Both the position numbers and the translations under genes were made by a program. This document shows positions 1 to 6,880 of a DNA stretch of 16,869 nucleotides, piece after piece. The stretch's first letter is position 1; every line of letters starts with the position of its first letter. Source of the DNA: Lachnospira sp900551945. Its GTDB lineage: Bacteria > Bacillota > Clostridia > Lachnospirales > Lachnospiraceae. The notes under the pieces are model-generated. The model was not told the DNA's origin. It saw only the letters and a list, made by a program, of their open reading frames with translations, and made no database searches. The stretch spans positions 1 to 16,869 of the forward strand of contig DBFCCI010000013.1 of assembly GCA_048380335.1 (NCBI GenBank). The letters are read 5' to 3'.

Positions 1-90
1 ATCATGGACAGAATACTGCATCATGCACATGTAATACCAATATCAGGGAAGTCATATAGGTTAAAAGATCATTTAAAACAAACAGACTAA
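1..90 (+). CDS. istB: IstB-like ATPase of an IS21-family element, C-terminal end only
   Basis: The plus strand is open from base 1 to a TAA at 88-90 and encodes 29 residues, including DRILHHAHVIPISGKSYRLK. This matches the C-terminal signature I know from IS21-family IstB helper ATPases (DRLLHHSHV...GESYR). IstB assists the IstA transposase in target capture and strand transfer. The rest of the gene lies left of the window. The terminal repeats just downstream fit the end of such an element. Partial by window truncation; no defect is visible in the part seen. Confidence 0.8.
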   Translation: MMDRILHHAHVIPISGKSYRLKDHLKQTD

Positions 91-134
91 TTGTACATTT
101 TTATATAATATTTTTTGTACATTGGGTCTTGACA
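1..134 (+). mobile_element. right end of an IS21-family insertion sequence
   Basis: After the istB stop there are two copies of TGTACATT (92-99 and 116-123) and then a TTGACA at 129-134. IS21-family ends typically carry several short terminal repeats and finish in TGT/ACA, so the element probably ends near 134. The exact edge and the target duplication cannot be set without the other end. Confidence 0.5.
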
Positions 135-248
135 TTTTATACACTACTCTCACCGTAAGCATATCTCTGTTGTATATTGTATTAGCTTTCACTAACTGAA
201 AAGCCTGCATATTCAGCTTGTTTTAATCTATATATAGGAGTATAAAAT

Positions 249-422
249 TTACATCTTAACTATGAATTTTTTTGAATTAACCTTTACTTCTGGTAATATT
301 TCATCTGTCTTTTTCAAAATCATCTTTAAGACCTCAAATATATATTCCTCATCACCTTCAATATCGTTCTTGCTTGTATGCTGTAAAAATGAAGATAATC
401 TCTGTGCGTGTTCTCCTATTAT
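249..422 (-). pseudogene. C-terminal fragment of an unrecognised protein
   Basis: The minus strand is open for 57 codons, bounded by in-frame stops at 423-425 and 249-251. It reads IIGEHAQRLSSFLQHTS followed by an acidic and then lysine-rich tail ending in KKFIVKM. The composition (regular charged and hydrophobic pattern, coding-like third positions) looks like real protein. There is no ATG, GTG or ribosome site at its upstream end, so it is probably the 3' remnant of a gene cut at its 5' side. I do not recognise the family. It lies between the IS21 end and the attachment-like region, so it may belong to host flank or to another element integrated beside this one. Confidence 0.4.
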
Positions 423-433
423 TTAGAAAATTA

Positions 434-510
434 TGTGACCAAATTTTTGACCTAAATTTGACCCTAATTTAAGTGATTTTAAACGGTTTGAAACGGTTTA
501 AAACGGCATT
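434..510. repeat. clustered short direct repeats, candidate integrase arm sites
   Basis: TTTGACC occurs at 446-452 and 457-463, exactly 11 bp apart, with a degenerate TGTGACC at 434-440. They are followed by three 10-bp tandem units starting AAACGG at 481, 491 and 501. Another 11-bp-spaced TTTGACC pair sits at 651-657 and 662-668, on the other side of the tRNA-like core. Helically phased direct repeats flanking a core are typical of tyrosine-integrase arm-type binding sites. The repeats are seen; the binding is inferred. Confidence 0.45.
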
Positions 511-523
511 TTTTGACTTACAT

Positions 524-565
524 AAAAAAAGAAATGCCGAAAACATCGCATTTTCAAGCATTTCT
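524..565 (-). terminator. Rho-independent terminator downstream of integrase / tRNA-like core
   Basis: On the minus strand AGAAATGC (565-558) pairs with GCATTTCT (537-530). An inner GAAAA/TTTTC extension lengthens the stem, and seven T follow (530-524). It lies 6 bp beyond the tRNA-3'-end-like sequence and about 110 bp beyond the integrase stop. It could be the native terminator of the tRNA whose 3' end was the integration target, or the integrase terminator. Confidence 0.75.
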
Positions 566-618
566 CTTAGTGGAGTAGACGGGAGTCGATTATTCACTCA
601 ATCTCTCCAAATGCTTGA
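554..618. other. candidate attachment core: tRNA-3'-end-like sequence inside an inverted repeat
   Basis: On the minus strand 589-571 reads TCGACTCCCGTCTACTCCA. This has the layout of the end of a tRNA: T-loop remnant TCGACT, T-stem 3' half CCCGT, a 7-nt acceptor strand CTACTCC and discriminator A. A terminator follows at once. No T-arm 5' half or anticodon arm lies upstream (590-670), so only the 3' end is present, as at one junction of an element integrated in a tRNA or tmRNA gene. A perfect 10-bp inverted repeat, TCAAGCATTT (554-563) and AAATGCTTGA (609-618), brackets it. No second copy is present in the window, so the core is not proven. Confidence 0.45.
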
Positions 619-650
619 TTTTACTATGTTTTTTAAGTTTCTTTTTTAAT

Positions 651-668
651 TTTGACCCCAATTTGACC
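651..668. repeat. paired TTTGACC sites next to the integrase stop
   Basis: Two TTTGACC sites at 651-657 and 662-668 are spaced 11 bp apart. They have the same spacing and orientation as the pair at 446-463. They lie immediately downstream of the integrase gene, where integrase arm sites are commonly found. Confidence 0.4.
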
Positions 669-672
669 TATA

Positions 673-1851
673 CTAGCAGATTTTAACCATTTGCATAGTT
701 TTAGCTTCTTGTTCTTGTAATACGTGTATGTACTTTAGATATGTAATTGTAATATTTGAATGTCCCATTAATTTGCTTACTACTTCAATCCCAACTCCAC
801 GTCTAATTAAAGTTGAGCCAAATGTATGCCTAAGAGTATGTAATGTAATTTCTTGTGGTATATCACTATTCCTAATCACTCTATTTAAGCTTCTTTGCAT
901 ATTTCTTGAGTTATTTCTAGTACCAACACTTGTACTTACTATATATGGTGATTTGATACCTTTTCTTTTATCATATTCTATTAACTCATTAAAATACCAT
1001 AATGTTGTATCGTTTATCTTTAAAACTCTTTCGCCTGATTTTGTCTTTGTTGAATTTTTTACTTTATCAACAATTTTCCTATTATTCCCGTTAAAATCAA
1101 CAATATTACTTTGTATAGTACGTTTAATATATAAAATATTGTTATCAAAGTCAACATCGTTCCATTCTAATGCTAACATTTCACCAACACGCAAGCCTAA
1201 ATTTAACATAATAAGAAGAACAATAGCATCTCTACTTTTATATTCGCCGTTCTTATATTTCCTAAGACACAACTCTCTAAATTTGACTATTTGTGCATCA
1301 CTTAAAGTAATCTGCTTTTTTGTTTCTGTTTGTATGTAACTTTCTGTAGGTAAAATGACATCTTTACAAGGATTATTTTGTATAATTTCCTCTTTTACTG
1401 CTTTATCTAAACACGGACTCAACAATTGTAAAATTCTTTTTAATCCTGATTTTGCAAGTGGTCTTGTCTTTTCATCGGTTGGGTTTGCGTGTTCGTCTAT
1501 AAGGGCTTGAATATCTTTTGTTGTAACATTGCCTATGTATTTAGTCCCTATTGTTGGTTTTATTTGACATTCATAAACTCTATATAATCTTGTATATGAT
1601 GTTGGTTCAATCCTTGTATACTTATATCTTTTTAACCAATATTCAATATATTCATTTAATATAATTTTTTCAGGTTCTCTGTATCCGTTTTCAACTTTTT
1701 GTAAATATTCTTTAGCTTTATCTTTTACTTCTATTTTTGTACTTCCATAGAAACACTTTTGCTTGTTATTTATTGTAATTCGACCTTCAAACCTCCCATC
1801 TTTTCTTAATCTAATTTTCATTTTATTAACCATTGTCATTACTTTATTCAA
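673..1851 (-). CDS. int: tyrosine-type phage integrase
   Basis: This 392-residue site-specific recombinase would integrate and excise the element. The N-terminus (about 10-55, FEGRITINNKQKCFYGS) looks like the AP2-like arm-binding domain. Residues about 62-155 are the SAM-like core-binding domain and 180-392 the catalytic domain. The expected catalytic residues are visible: R221 in GLRVGE, K271 in TKTKSGE, H338 and R341 in LHTLRHT, H364 in LMGHSN, and nucleophile Y374 in YLKYIHV. The length is normal for Gram-positive prophage or Tn916-like integrases. The TTG start at 1851 is chosen because GGAGGG lies 7 nt upstream; ATGs at 1839, 1833 and 1821 are alternatives. It follows the excisionase gene in the same direction and ends next to the candidate attachment core. 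It looks intact. Confidence 0.95.
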   Translation of the reverse strand: MNKVMTMVNKMKIRLRKDGRFEGRITINNKQKCFYGSTKIEVKDKAKEYLQKVENGYREPEKIILNEYIEYWLKRYKYTRIEPTSYTRLYRVYECQIKPTIGTKYIGNVTTKDIQALIDEHANPTDEKTRPLAKSGLKRILQLLSPCLDKAVKEEIIQNNPCKDVILPTESYIQTETKKQITLSDAQIVKFRELCLRKYKNGEYKSRDAIVLLIMLNLGLRVGEMLALEWNDVDFDNNILYIKRTIQSNIVDFNGNNRKIVDKVKNSTKTKSGERVLKINDTTLWYFNELIEYDKRKGIKSPYIVSTSVGTRNNSRNMQRSLNRVIRNSDIPQEITLHTLRHTFGSTLIRRGVGIEVVSKLMGHSNITITYLKYIHVLQEQEAKTMQMVKIC

Positions 1852-1914
1852 TTAAAATCCCTCCATAAATGCGTAATGACTATTTAGATAAAAATATTTT
1901 ATCATTGTCATTAC
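1831..1914. promoter_or_regulatory. repeated CATTGTCATTAC sites between xis and int
   Basis: CATTGTCATTAC occurs at 1831-1842 (overlapping the first integrase codons) and again at 1903-1914. Its core also occurs inverted, GTAATGAC, at 1873-1880. Three copies in 84 bp around the xis-int junction look like binding sites for a regulator, Xis or the integrase itself. The repeats are seen; the function is inferred. Confidence 0.4.
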
Positions 1915-1925
1915 CTTGTATCAAG

Positions 1926-2120
1926 TTAATAATATATCTCTTGACCAATATTATCTTTAATCCATTCTTCTAAAATATTAAATGTTGTAATATAATCCTT
2001 TCCAATTTTTATTAATGGTAATTGACCTGATTTTATTAGCTGTTGTACTTTTGTTTTTCCAAATGGAAGTACTGTATATAAGTCTGATTGACTTAAAATC
2101 TTATTATTTTGTCCACTCAT
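1926..2120 (-). CDS. xis: excisionase / small helix-turn-helix protein
   Basis: This 64-residue protein has the short winged-helix layout of helix_turn_helix_17/MerR-like excisionases: SQSDLYTVLPFGKTKVQQLI followed by LPLIKIGKDY and an ILEEWI helix. Such proteins bend the attachment DNA and bias the integrase toward excision, and some also regulate transcription. The ATG at 2120 has AAAAGG about 10 nt upstream. It lies directly upstream of int in the same orientation, which fits an xis-int pair. It is the only recognisable regulator in the window; no repressor is seen. Confidence 0.8.
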   Translation of the reverse strand: MSGQNNKILSQSDLYTVLPFGKTKVQQLIKSGQLPLIKIGKDYITTFNILEEWIKDNIGQEIYY

Positions 2121-2158
2121 ATTTTTATCATTTCCTTTTCAACAATAATTTCTTAAAA

Positions 2159-2201
2159 AATAGATGAGAATTACATATTTAAATGAATTTTCTCATCTAT
2201 T
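2159..2201 (-). terminator. terminator after the tape measure gene
   Basis: Perfect 12-bp arms AATAGATGAGAA (2159-2170) and TTCTCATCTATT (2190-2201) are followed on the minus strand by a T run (2160-2155). It closes the late operon 8 bp after the tape measure stop and separates it from xis-int. Confidence 0.85.
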
Positions 2202-2208
2202 CTTAAAT

Positions 2209-3994
2209 TTAAACATATTTATACACTTCTTTTTCTGACTTTCCCCTTAATTGGTCGATAGTTGAAGCTTTTAATATTTTTTTAGTTTTTATATCATTTG
2301 CAATAGTATATCTCAACTGTTGAGCAAACTCTTTAGGGTCATTTACACCATATACATTAATTTCACCTAATTCAACAGAATAACTTATTGGTGTTGATTG
2401 TGGGGTTGTGCCATTTCTATTATTATTAGAATATGTACTAGTTCCATAAGTTACTTGTGCAACAACATTTGACATATCAGGGAGTTTTGGCGTTAATTTA
2501 AAGTCAGTATTTAACATACCTTGCATTGACTTTGTAACATCTCCCATTTCTTCTTCAAAACCTACTCCAATACCTTGCGCTAAATATGTGCCAACCTCAT
2601 CTCTCATTAATCTTGATGGTGAATGTATTCCAAAGAAATCTTTTACACTATCCATTACGCCACCAGCAAAATCTGAAAGTCTATCAGTAAGCCAACCTAT
2701 ACTTCCGCTTATACCTTCCCAAATACCTGACACTATATTAGAACCGATATCCCACATTTGACTAGGAAGATTTGAAACTATCTCAACAATACTATTTGCA
2801 ATACTTTCAACAGCTTGTCTTATATTTCCATCTTCTGAGAATATACCATCTTTAAAATAATCAATTATTTGTCTACCTAAGCCCAACCAATCATAAGATT
2901 TAATTTCATCAACAATTGTATTTACAATCTGAGGTATACTCGCTATTAATTCAGGTATAGCTGATAAAATACCTTCAATCAATTTTAATAATAGTTCAAA
3001 ACCTTTTCTTACAATTGTTGGGAGATTTTCTTCAATTACTTCACAAAATGTTTGTATAATCTGTGGTAATTTTTCCACAAGTTCAGGTATAGCCGATAAA
3101 ATACCATCAATTAAATTTTCAAGAATATCAAAGCCCCATGAGATTATATCAGGTGCTTTATCTTGAATTAATTTTAGGAAATCTTCAAAGAATTGCATTA
3201 GTTTAGGGACTTCTTCAGGTATCTTATTAACAAACCCTGTAACAAGTGTTTCAATTAATTTCATTCCACTATCTAAAATTTTAGGTAGCTGGTCTAAAAT
3301 ACTTTGAGCTAAATTTTCAACAATCTTTACACCACTATTAATTACATCTGGTATCATATCTGTAATACCATCAATAAGCTTTACAACTAAATCTGTACCT
3401 TTTTCTAACACAAGCGGTGAAGAGTCTGCAAAACTTTGTAAAAATTGCGTTATAAGCTGTTTTACAATCTCAAGAAATGCTGGTACATTATCATTTATAC
3501 CTTTACCAATAGAAGTTATCATATTTGCACCAGCACTTATTAAATCAGGTAATATATCATTAATAATCTTGGGTACTTCTTGCATAATAATCGGTAATAA
3601 ATCATTTATTAATTTTCCCACACCATTAATAGCAATTTCAATTCTCGGGATAAGATTTTCGCCAGCCGTTGCAACGGACTCAACAAATTCATTTATTAAT
3701 TGTTCAAAGTCTGCGTTATCATTAGCAATACCAACAACTAAATTTGACCATGAAGCCTTAGTCATATTAATTGAGCCTTCAATTGTTGTTGCTGCTTCTT
3801 TTGCTGTTGTTCCAGTAATACCCATCTTTTCTTGTACAACACTGATAGCATTTACAATGTTACCAAATGATAGTGAACTTGCATCAACTGTAAGCCCTAA
3901 CTTTTCTTGTACATCTGTCATATTTGAAGCTTCTTTTATAAGTCGCTTCATTTCTTCTTGAGTACCACCATAACCTAACTTAAGGTTATCTAAC
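2209..3994 (-). CDS. phage tail tape measure protein, exon 2
   Basis: This is the 3' exon of the tape measure gene, which sets tail length and sits inside the tail tube. Spliced to exon 1 it gives 800 residues if translation starts at the ACG at 4988. The exon begins at 3994 with the G of an AT|G codon and continues LDNLKLGYGGTQEEMKRLI, a hallmark of this family. The middle, from about 3700 down to 2900, is built of amphipathic repeats such as LIDGILSAIPELVEKLPQII. FFGIHSPSRLMRDEVG near the C-terminus is typical of complete tape measure proteins. The reading frame from ATG 3951 alone would miss the conserved motif, so that ATG is not the real start. Product length is in the normal range for a short-to-medium siphophage tail. 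Confidence 0.9.
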
Positions 3995-4371
3995 CAATTT
4001 ACACCCCCACTTTCATGGTATTTAAAAAAGAATTTATCAATTTGATAAACTCTTTAGGGATTAGACTATATCTTTAACTAATTCAAATATCCAGCCGTTT
4101 TGTTTCATTTTGTAATGTTTGGTATTTGAATTAGTTAGAATGCACTTCCAATATCTTACCAATAGATATTGTACTTGGTAACGAACCAATAGTCGTTTGA
4201 CCTTCCTATTTCTAGGCTTGGCACAGGATAACCATGTACTATTGTATTTAGGCTTCCCCTGTTAGCAATAACTTTTCAACACCCATTTCCTGATGTATTT
4301 CGTTATCACACCCCTGGTTAAGGTTCACATTCACTCATTGTATAGTCACCTATACAACGGACATTATTTTT
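3995..4371 (-). ncRNA. group I self-splicing intron without ORF, inside the tape measure gene
   Basis: The minus strand carries the conserved group I elements in order. P is AACAGGGGAAGCC (4263-4251) and Q is ATCCTGTGCCAAGCC (4229-4215); they pair as P4, ACAGG/CCTGT. R contains ACGACTAT (4196-4189) and S is AAGATATAGTCT (4074-4063); they pair as P7, GACTAT/ATAGTC. A long P8 hairpin (AACTAATTCAAATA with its complement), P7.1/P7.2-like hairpins after R and a P9 hairpin (GTTTATCA/TGATAAA) are visible, suggesting subgroup IA. Exon 1 ends in T (4372) and the intron ends in G (3995), as the mechanism requires. The intron is 377 nt with no endonuclease ORF. Joining the exons restores NYTMLDNLKLGYGGT in frame. 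Confidence 0.93.
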
Positions 4372-4988
4372 ATCGTGTAATTTTGCTTTGCAAAGCCACC
4401 ATAAGCATTTTGTATTGACTCAATATTTGTACCCATTTTATTAGCATTATCAGCCATATCAACAATAGCTCTATTGGAATATTCCGCTGCTTTTTGTGTA
4501 TCTCCATCAAGAGAAGCAATCAAAGAAGCACTAAAGCTTGTTACAGTATCCATATATTCATTTGCTGATAATCCAGCCGTTTTATATGCTTGTTTAGCAT
4601 TATTAAACACTTCTTCTTGAGCTGACATCATACTATTATATTTATCTTCAACTTCATCAACAGATTGACCAACACTATCTGCATACTCTTCAATACTCGC
4701 ACCACCCGCACCAAAAAGAGTTTCAACACCACCAACTAACTGTTCATAAGTTGCATAGCCATTTGTGGCAGCCGTTACTAATGCTGTGACCGCTCCTGTC
4801 GCCGCTGTAATTGCTGTAGCCGCCGCCTTTGCACCAAATTCAAAAGCTGATTGTATACTTGAACCTATGCTTGATAGTTTATCTTTCATTCCATCTGCTG
4901 ACCTTTCAGCTTCTCTCATACCTCTATCATAATCAGATGAGTCTAAAAGTAATCTATATCTATATTCTGCTAAATCTATAGTCGCCGT
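4372..4988 (-). CDS. phage tail tape measure protein, exon 1
   Basis: This is the 5' exon, coding about 205 residues. It begins with the family-like ATIDLAEYRYRLLLDSSDYD, then a coiled, alanine-rich hydrophobic stretch, and ends with ESIQNAYGGFAKQNYT just before the splice site. The only ATG, at 4919, lies 23 codons inside the conserved N-terminus and has its purine-rich site only 1 nt away, so it is unlikely to be the start. The in-frame ACG at 4988 stands where ATG is expected: AGGGGGTGAG lies 7 nt upstream and the G-T stop is at 5003-5005. I take ACG as the functional or mutated start. Without splicing the frame runs into a stop at 4350. Confidence 0.88.
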
Positions 4989-4993
4989 ATATT

Positions 4994-5003
4994 CTCACCC
5001 CCT
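4994..5003 (-). promoter_or_regulatory. strong ribosome site for the tape measure gene
   Basis: AGGGGGTGAG on the minus strand starts inside the stop codon of the G-T frame. It ends 5 nt before the ACG at 4988-4986, with its GGTG core 7 nt away. The spacing marks ACG as the intended initiation site. Confidence 0.6.
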
Positions 5004-5329
5004 TACAACGAATTTAAAAGGCTTTTAAGCCCTTCAACATCGCATGATTGTTTTACTTTTGATTTGCTTGATTTATTTGATTGATACTCTTGCTTTAATT
5101 TCCATTTATTATAGGCTTCTTGCCACTCTGGAATTTTAGACATTTCTTGAATGTATAGATTTTTTAGAATTGATTTATAGACTGCAAAAGGCATATTCAT
5201 TATGTCAAAATATGTATTGCTTGTATGTGACATAATGAATACTATTCCTTGCATTAATTCTTCTTGTTCTTCAATATTGCTTTTTTTACTTCTCCCGATA
5301 CTTTTTCTTTCAATATCGGGAATTATTGT
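5003..5329 (-). CDS. tail assembly chaperone T domain, made by -1 frameshift (G-T fusion)
   Basis: This frame is open from the slippery site to the TAA at 5003-5005 and adds 108 residues to the first 109 of the upstream chaperone, giving a fusion of about 217. It reads IPDIERKSIGRSKKS, then NIEEQEELMQGIVFIMSHTS, and continues to a lysine-rich stretch. Known G-T fusions bind the tape measure through the T domain while G-type domains recruit tail tube subunits. An internal ATG at 5254 could give an 83-residue product, but no ribosome site supports it. The tape measure gene follows at once, as is usual. Size and position are typical of siphophage G-T systems. Confidence 0.85.
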   Translation of the reverse strand, partial: TIIPDIERKSIGRSKKSNIEEQEELMQGIVFIMSHTSNTYFDIMNMPFAVYKSILKNLYIQEMSKIPEWQEAYNKWKLKQEYQSNKSSKSKVKQSCDVEGLKSLLNSL

Positions 5330-5335
5330 AAAGGG
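5294..5335 (-). promoter_or_regulatory. programmed -1 ribosomal frameshift signal
   Basis: The zero-frame sequence GAC CCT TTA CAA TAA contains the canonical X_XXY_YYZ heptamer C CCT TTA (5335-5329). An 8-nt spacer holding the zero-frame stop follows, then a perfect 7-bp hairpin: CCCGATA (5320-5314), 13-nt loop, TATCGGG (5300-5294). Slippage at P and A sites moves translation into the frame that is open to 5003. Heptamer, spacer length and stem together match the standard -1 frameshift design. Confidence 0.92.
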
Positions 5336-5655
5336 TCATTACTAATTTCATTAGCATAGTTCATAACACCTGTAAGTAATGCTCTTAATACATTAATATC
5401 GTTAAATTCTTCTTCAATAAGTTCAGATGTTATTGTTTTAGTCTTATCTAATGATAATATTTCAAGTGCAAAATCTTTAGCAATCTTAATATATTCTGCT
5501 GGACTACTATTTTTCTTTGCATCGAGTTTTTGATACTTGTCTAATAGATTTATATAAAAATCTGTCGAAAAGTTCCCAGGGATTGTGTAAGTTGTTCCTT
5601 TCAATGATTTAATTTCTAAATCTTCCTTTTTATAAACTGATAAATCAATAATCAT
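5323..5655 (-). CDS. tail assembly chaperone, G-like
   Basis: This is a 110-residue acidic, helical protein (YKKEDLEIKSLKGTTYTIPG near the N-terminus; ELIEEEFNDINVLRALLTGV near the C-terminus). Its size and position between the major tail protein and the tape measure fit the gpG family of tail assembly chaperones, which keep the tape measure soluble and load tail tube protein. Its stop codon lies inside the frameshift signal. The ATG at 5655 overlaps the stop of the upstream gene as ATGA, and its ribosome site GAGGTAG lies within the last codons of that gene, so the two are translationally coupled. Confidence 0.85.
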   Translation of the reverse strand: MIIDLSVYKKEDLEIKSLKGTTYTIPGNFSTDFYINLLDKYQKLDAKKNSSPAEYIKIAKDFALEILSLDKTKTITSELIEEEFNDINVLRALLTGVMNYANEISNDPLQ

Positions 5656-6866
5656 ATATTTACTACCTCACTTTTTATATCTTCTATTTTTTCAACTTTA
5701 AATTTTTTACAATAAATTTCATCATGGTCATAATAAAATGTGCGTAATTCTTTGCCATACCATGCTTGATGAGGCGAACCTTTTTTATTAACTTTTGTTA
5801 CATCTTCATAATTAATTTTAACTTTGGCAATTTTCATACTAGCAGAATAATAACTACCTCTAATAAATGGTGCAACATTATTATTTCTTATTTTAGTATT
5901 TCTATTATTTATCTCGTTTCTATCGCATTTGCTGTCGTGTATATCGAATATATTAATATCGCACTCATTAAATGCTTCTTGTCTTGAGGTAAACTGAAAT
6001 CCACCACTTTGACCTCTTTCATAACCTGTAAATTTATTAATTATTTTCCCTTCAACAAAATCTACATTAGAATACTGTGAACGATAAATATTACTTATAG
6101 GTATATAAGCATAAAAGTAATCATCAAAACATTCAAATACTTTAGTATCTGCTATAATTTGTTTCCATTCTGTAGGAGATACTAGGCTTGTATTATATTT
6201 TAAAAAAGTTTCTTCTTCTCCTAATTCTCTTGCAAGACTTAAAGATATTTTTTGTGTTTTTACTAAATTTTTATATCCATCATAATAATTATAAAAATGC
6301 TCTTTATGTTTTCTTATAAAATTTTCTGATAATTCCTTACTCCTAAGTAAATTACACCAAATTATCTCTTTTTCAAATGTTTCTATAAAACTTTCTGATA
6401 TATTCTGACAGCTTGATATTTTATCCCAGTCAACTCTGTAACTATTTTCTCTTATAAAGTTTTCTGATAGTATTTGATGCGATGATATAAACTCCCAATC
6501 TAATTTATCCAAAATTTCTTTTATAAAGTTTTCTGATAGCACTTGATATGGTATTATCCATCTCCAAATAACTTTACCCGAAAATTCTCTTATAAAACTT
6601 TCTGACACTGGTTGATGTATTAATCCATACAACCAATCGTATTCATTTTGATATTGCCTTATAAAACTTTCCGACAAATTTCCTTGATAACATGATATTA
6701 AATTCCAATTAAGATTATTTTCATACCTTGCAATAAAATCTTCTGTTAATAATGGATATACTGCTATCATATCCCAATAATCTTGCTCCTCCCAACCATC
6801 ATACTGTTTCGCCCATTTTCCTTGTAAATTAAGTTCTTGTTTTGCTTTTTCTAATGTACTTGACAA
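5652..6866 (-). CDS. repeat-rich accessory protein inserted in the tail operon
   Basis: This 404-residue protein is not part of a standard tail operon. Residues about 40-200 form seven tandem units of about 23 residues on the pattern LSENFIRE-x(4)-VDW-x(2)-ISS-x-Q. Such LSE(N/D)FI repeats recur in phage and large-virus proteins, where their role is not established as far as I know. The C-terminal half (about 235-404) is a separate domain with SGGFQFTSRQEAFNECD and AFIRGSYYSASM-like segments and many aromatic residues. I do not recognise it securely. The TTG start at 6866 has AAAGGAGGAA 4-6 nt upstream. The gene follows a terminator, overlaps the next start by 4 nt and lacks a signal peptide. 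It could be a lysogenic-conversion or anti-defence gene, but this is a guess. Confidence 0.75.
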   Translation of the reverse strand: MSSTLEKAKQELNLQGKWAKQYDGWEEQDYWDMIAVYPLLTEDFIARYENNLNWNLISCYQGNLSESFIRQYQNEYDWLYGLIHQPVSESFIREFSGKVIWRWIIPYQVLSENFIKEILDKLDWEFISSHQILSENFIRENSYRVDWDKISSCQNISESFIETFEKEIIWCNLLRSKELSENFIRKHKEHFYNYYDGYKNLVKTQKISLSLARELGEEETFLKYNTSLVSPTEWKQIIADTKVFECFDDYFYAYIPISNIYRSQYSNVDFVEGKIINKFTGYERGQSGGFQFTSRQEAFNECDINIFDIHDSKCDRNEINNRNTKIRNNNVAPFIRGSYYSASMKIAKVKINYEDVTKVNKKGSPHQAWYGKELRTFYYDHDEIYCKKFKVEKIEDIKSEVVNI

Positions 6867-6880
6867 ATTATTCCTCCTTT

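Noticed and set aside
728..1339. 203-codon plus-strand ORF opposite the integrase
   Set aside because: Antisense to an intact integrase with all catalytic residues; hydrophobic low-complexity translation and no ribosome site.
3569..3961. Plus-strand ORF opposite the tape measure
   Set aside because: Shadow frame of the repeat-rich tape measure gene; no ribosome site.
3995..4371. Group II intron, intein or IS insertion
   Set aside because: No domain V-type hairpin, no GUGYG start, stops in frame, and no transposase or terminal inverted repeats; the P/Q/R/S elements are specific for group I.
3949..4372. Tape measure as two pseudogene fragments or a frameshifted gene
   Set aside because: The gap has group I intron core elements and exact exon joining restores the conserved motif; no frameshift is needed.
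6390..6680. Repeated TATAAAACTTTCTGA-type DNA motifs as DNA-binding sites
   Set aside because: They encode the LSESFI repeat of the accessory protein in frame, so the repetition is at protein level.
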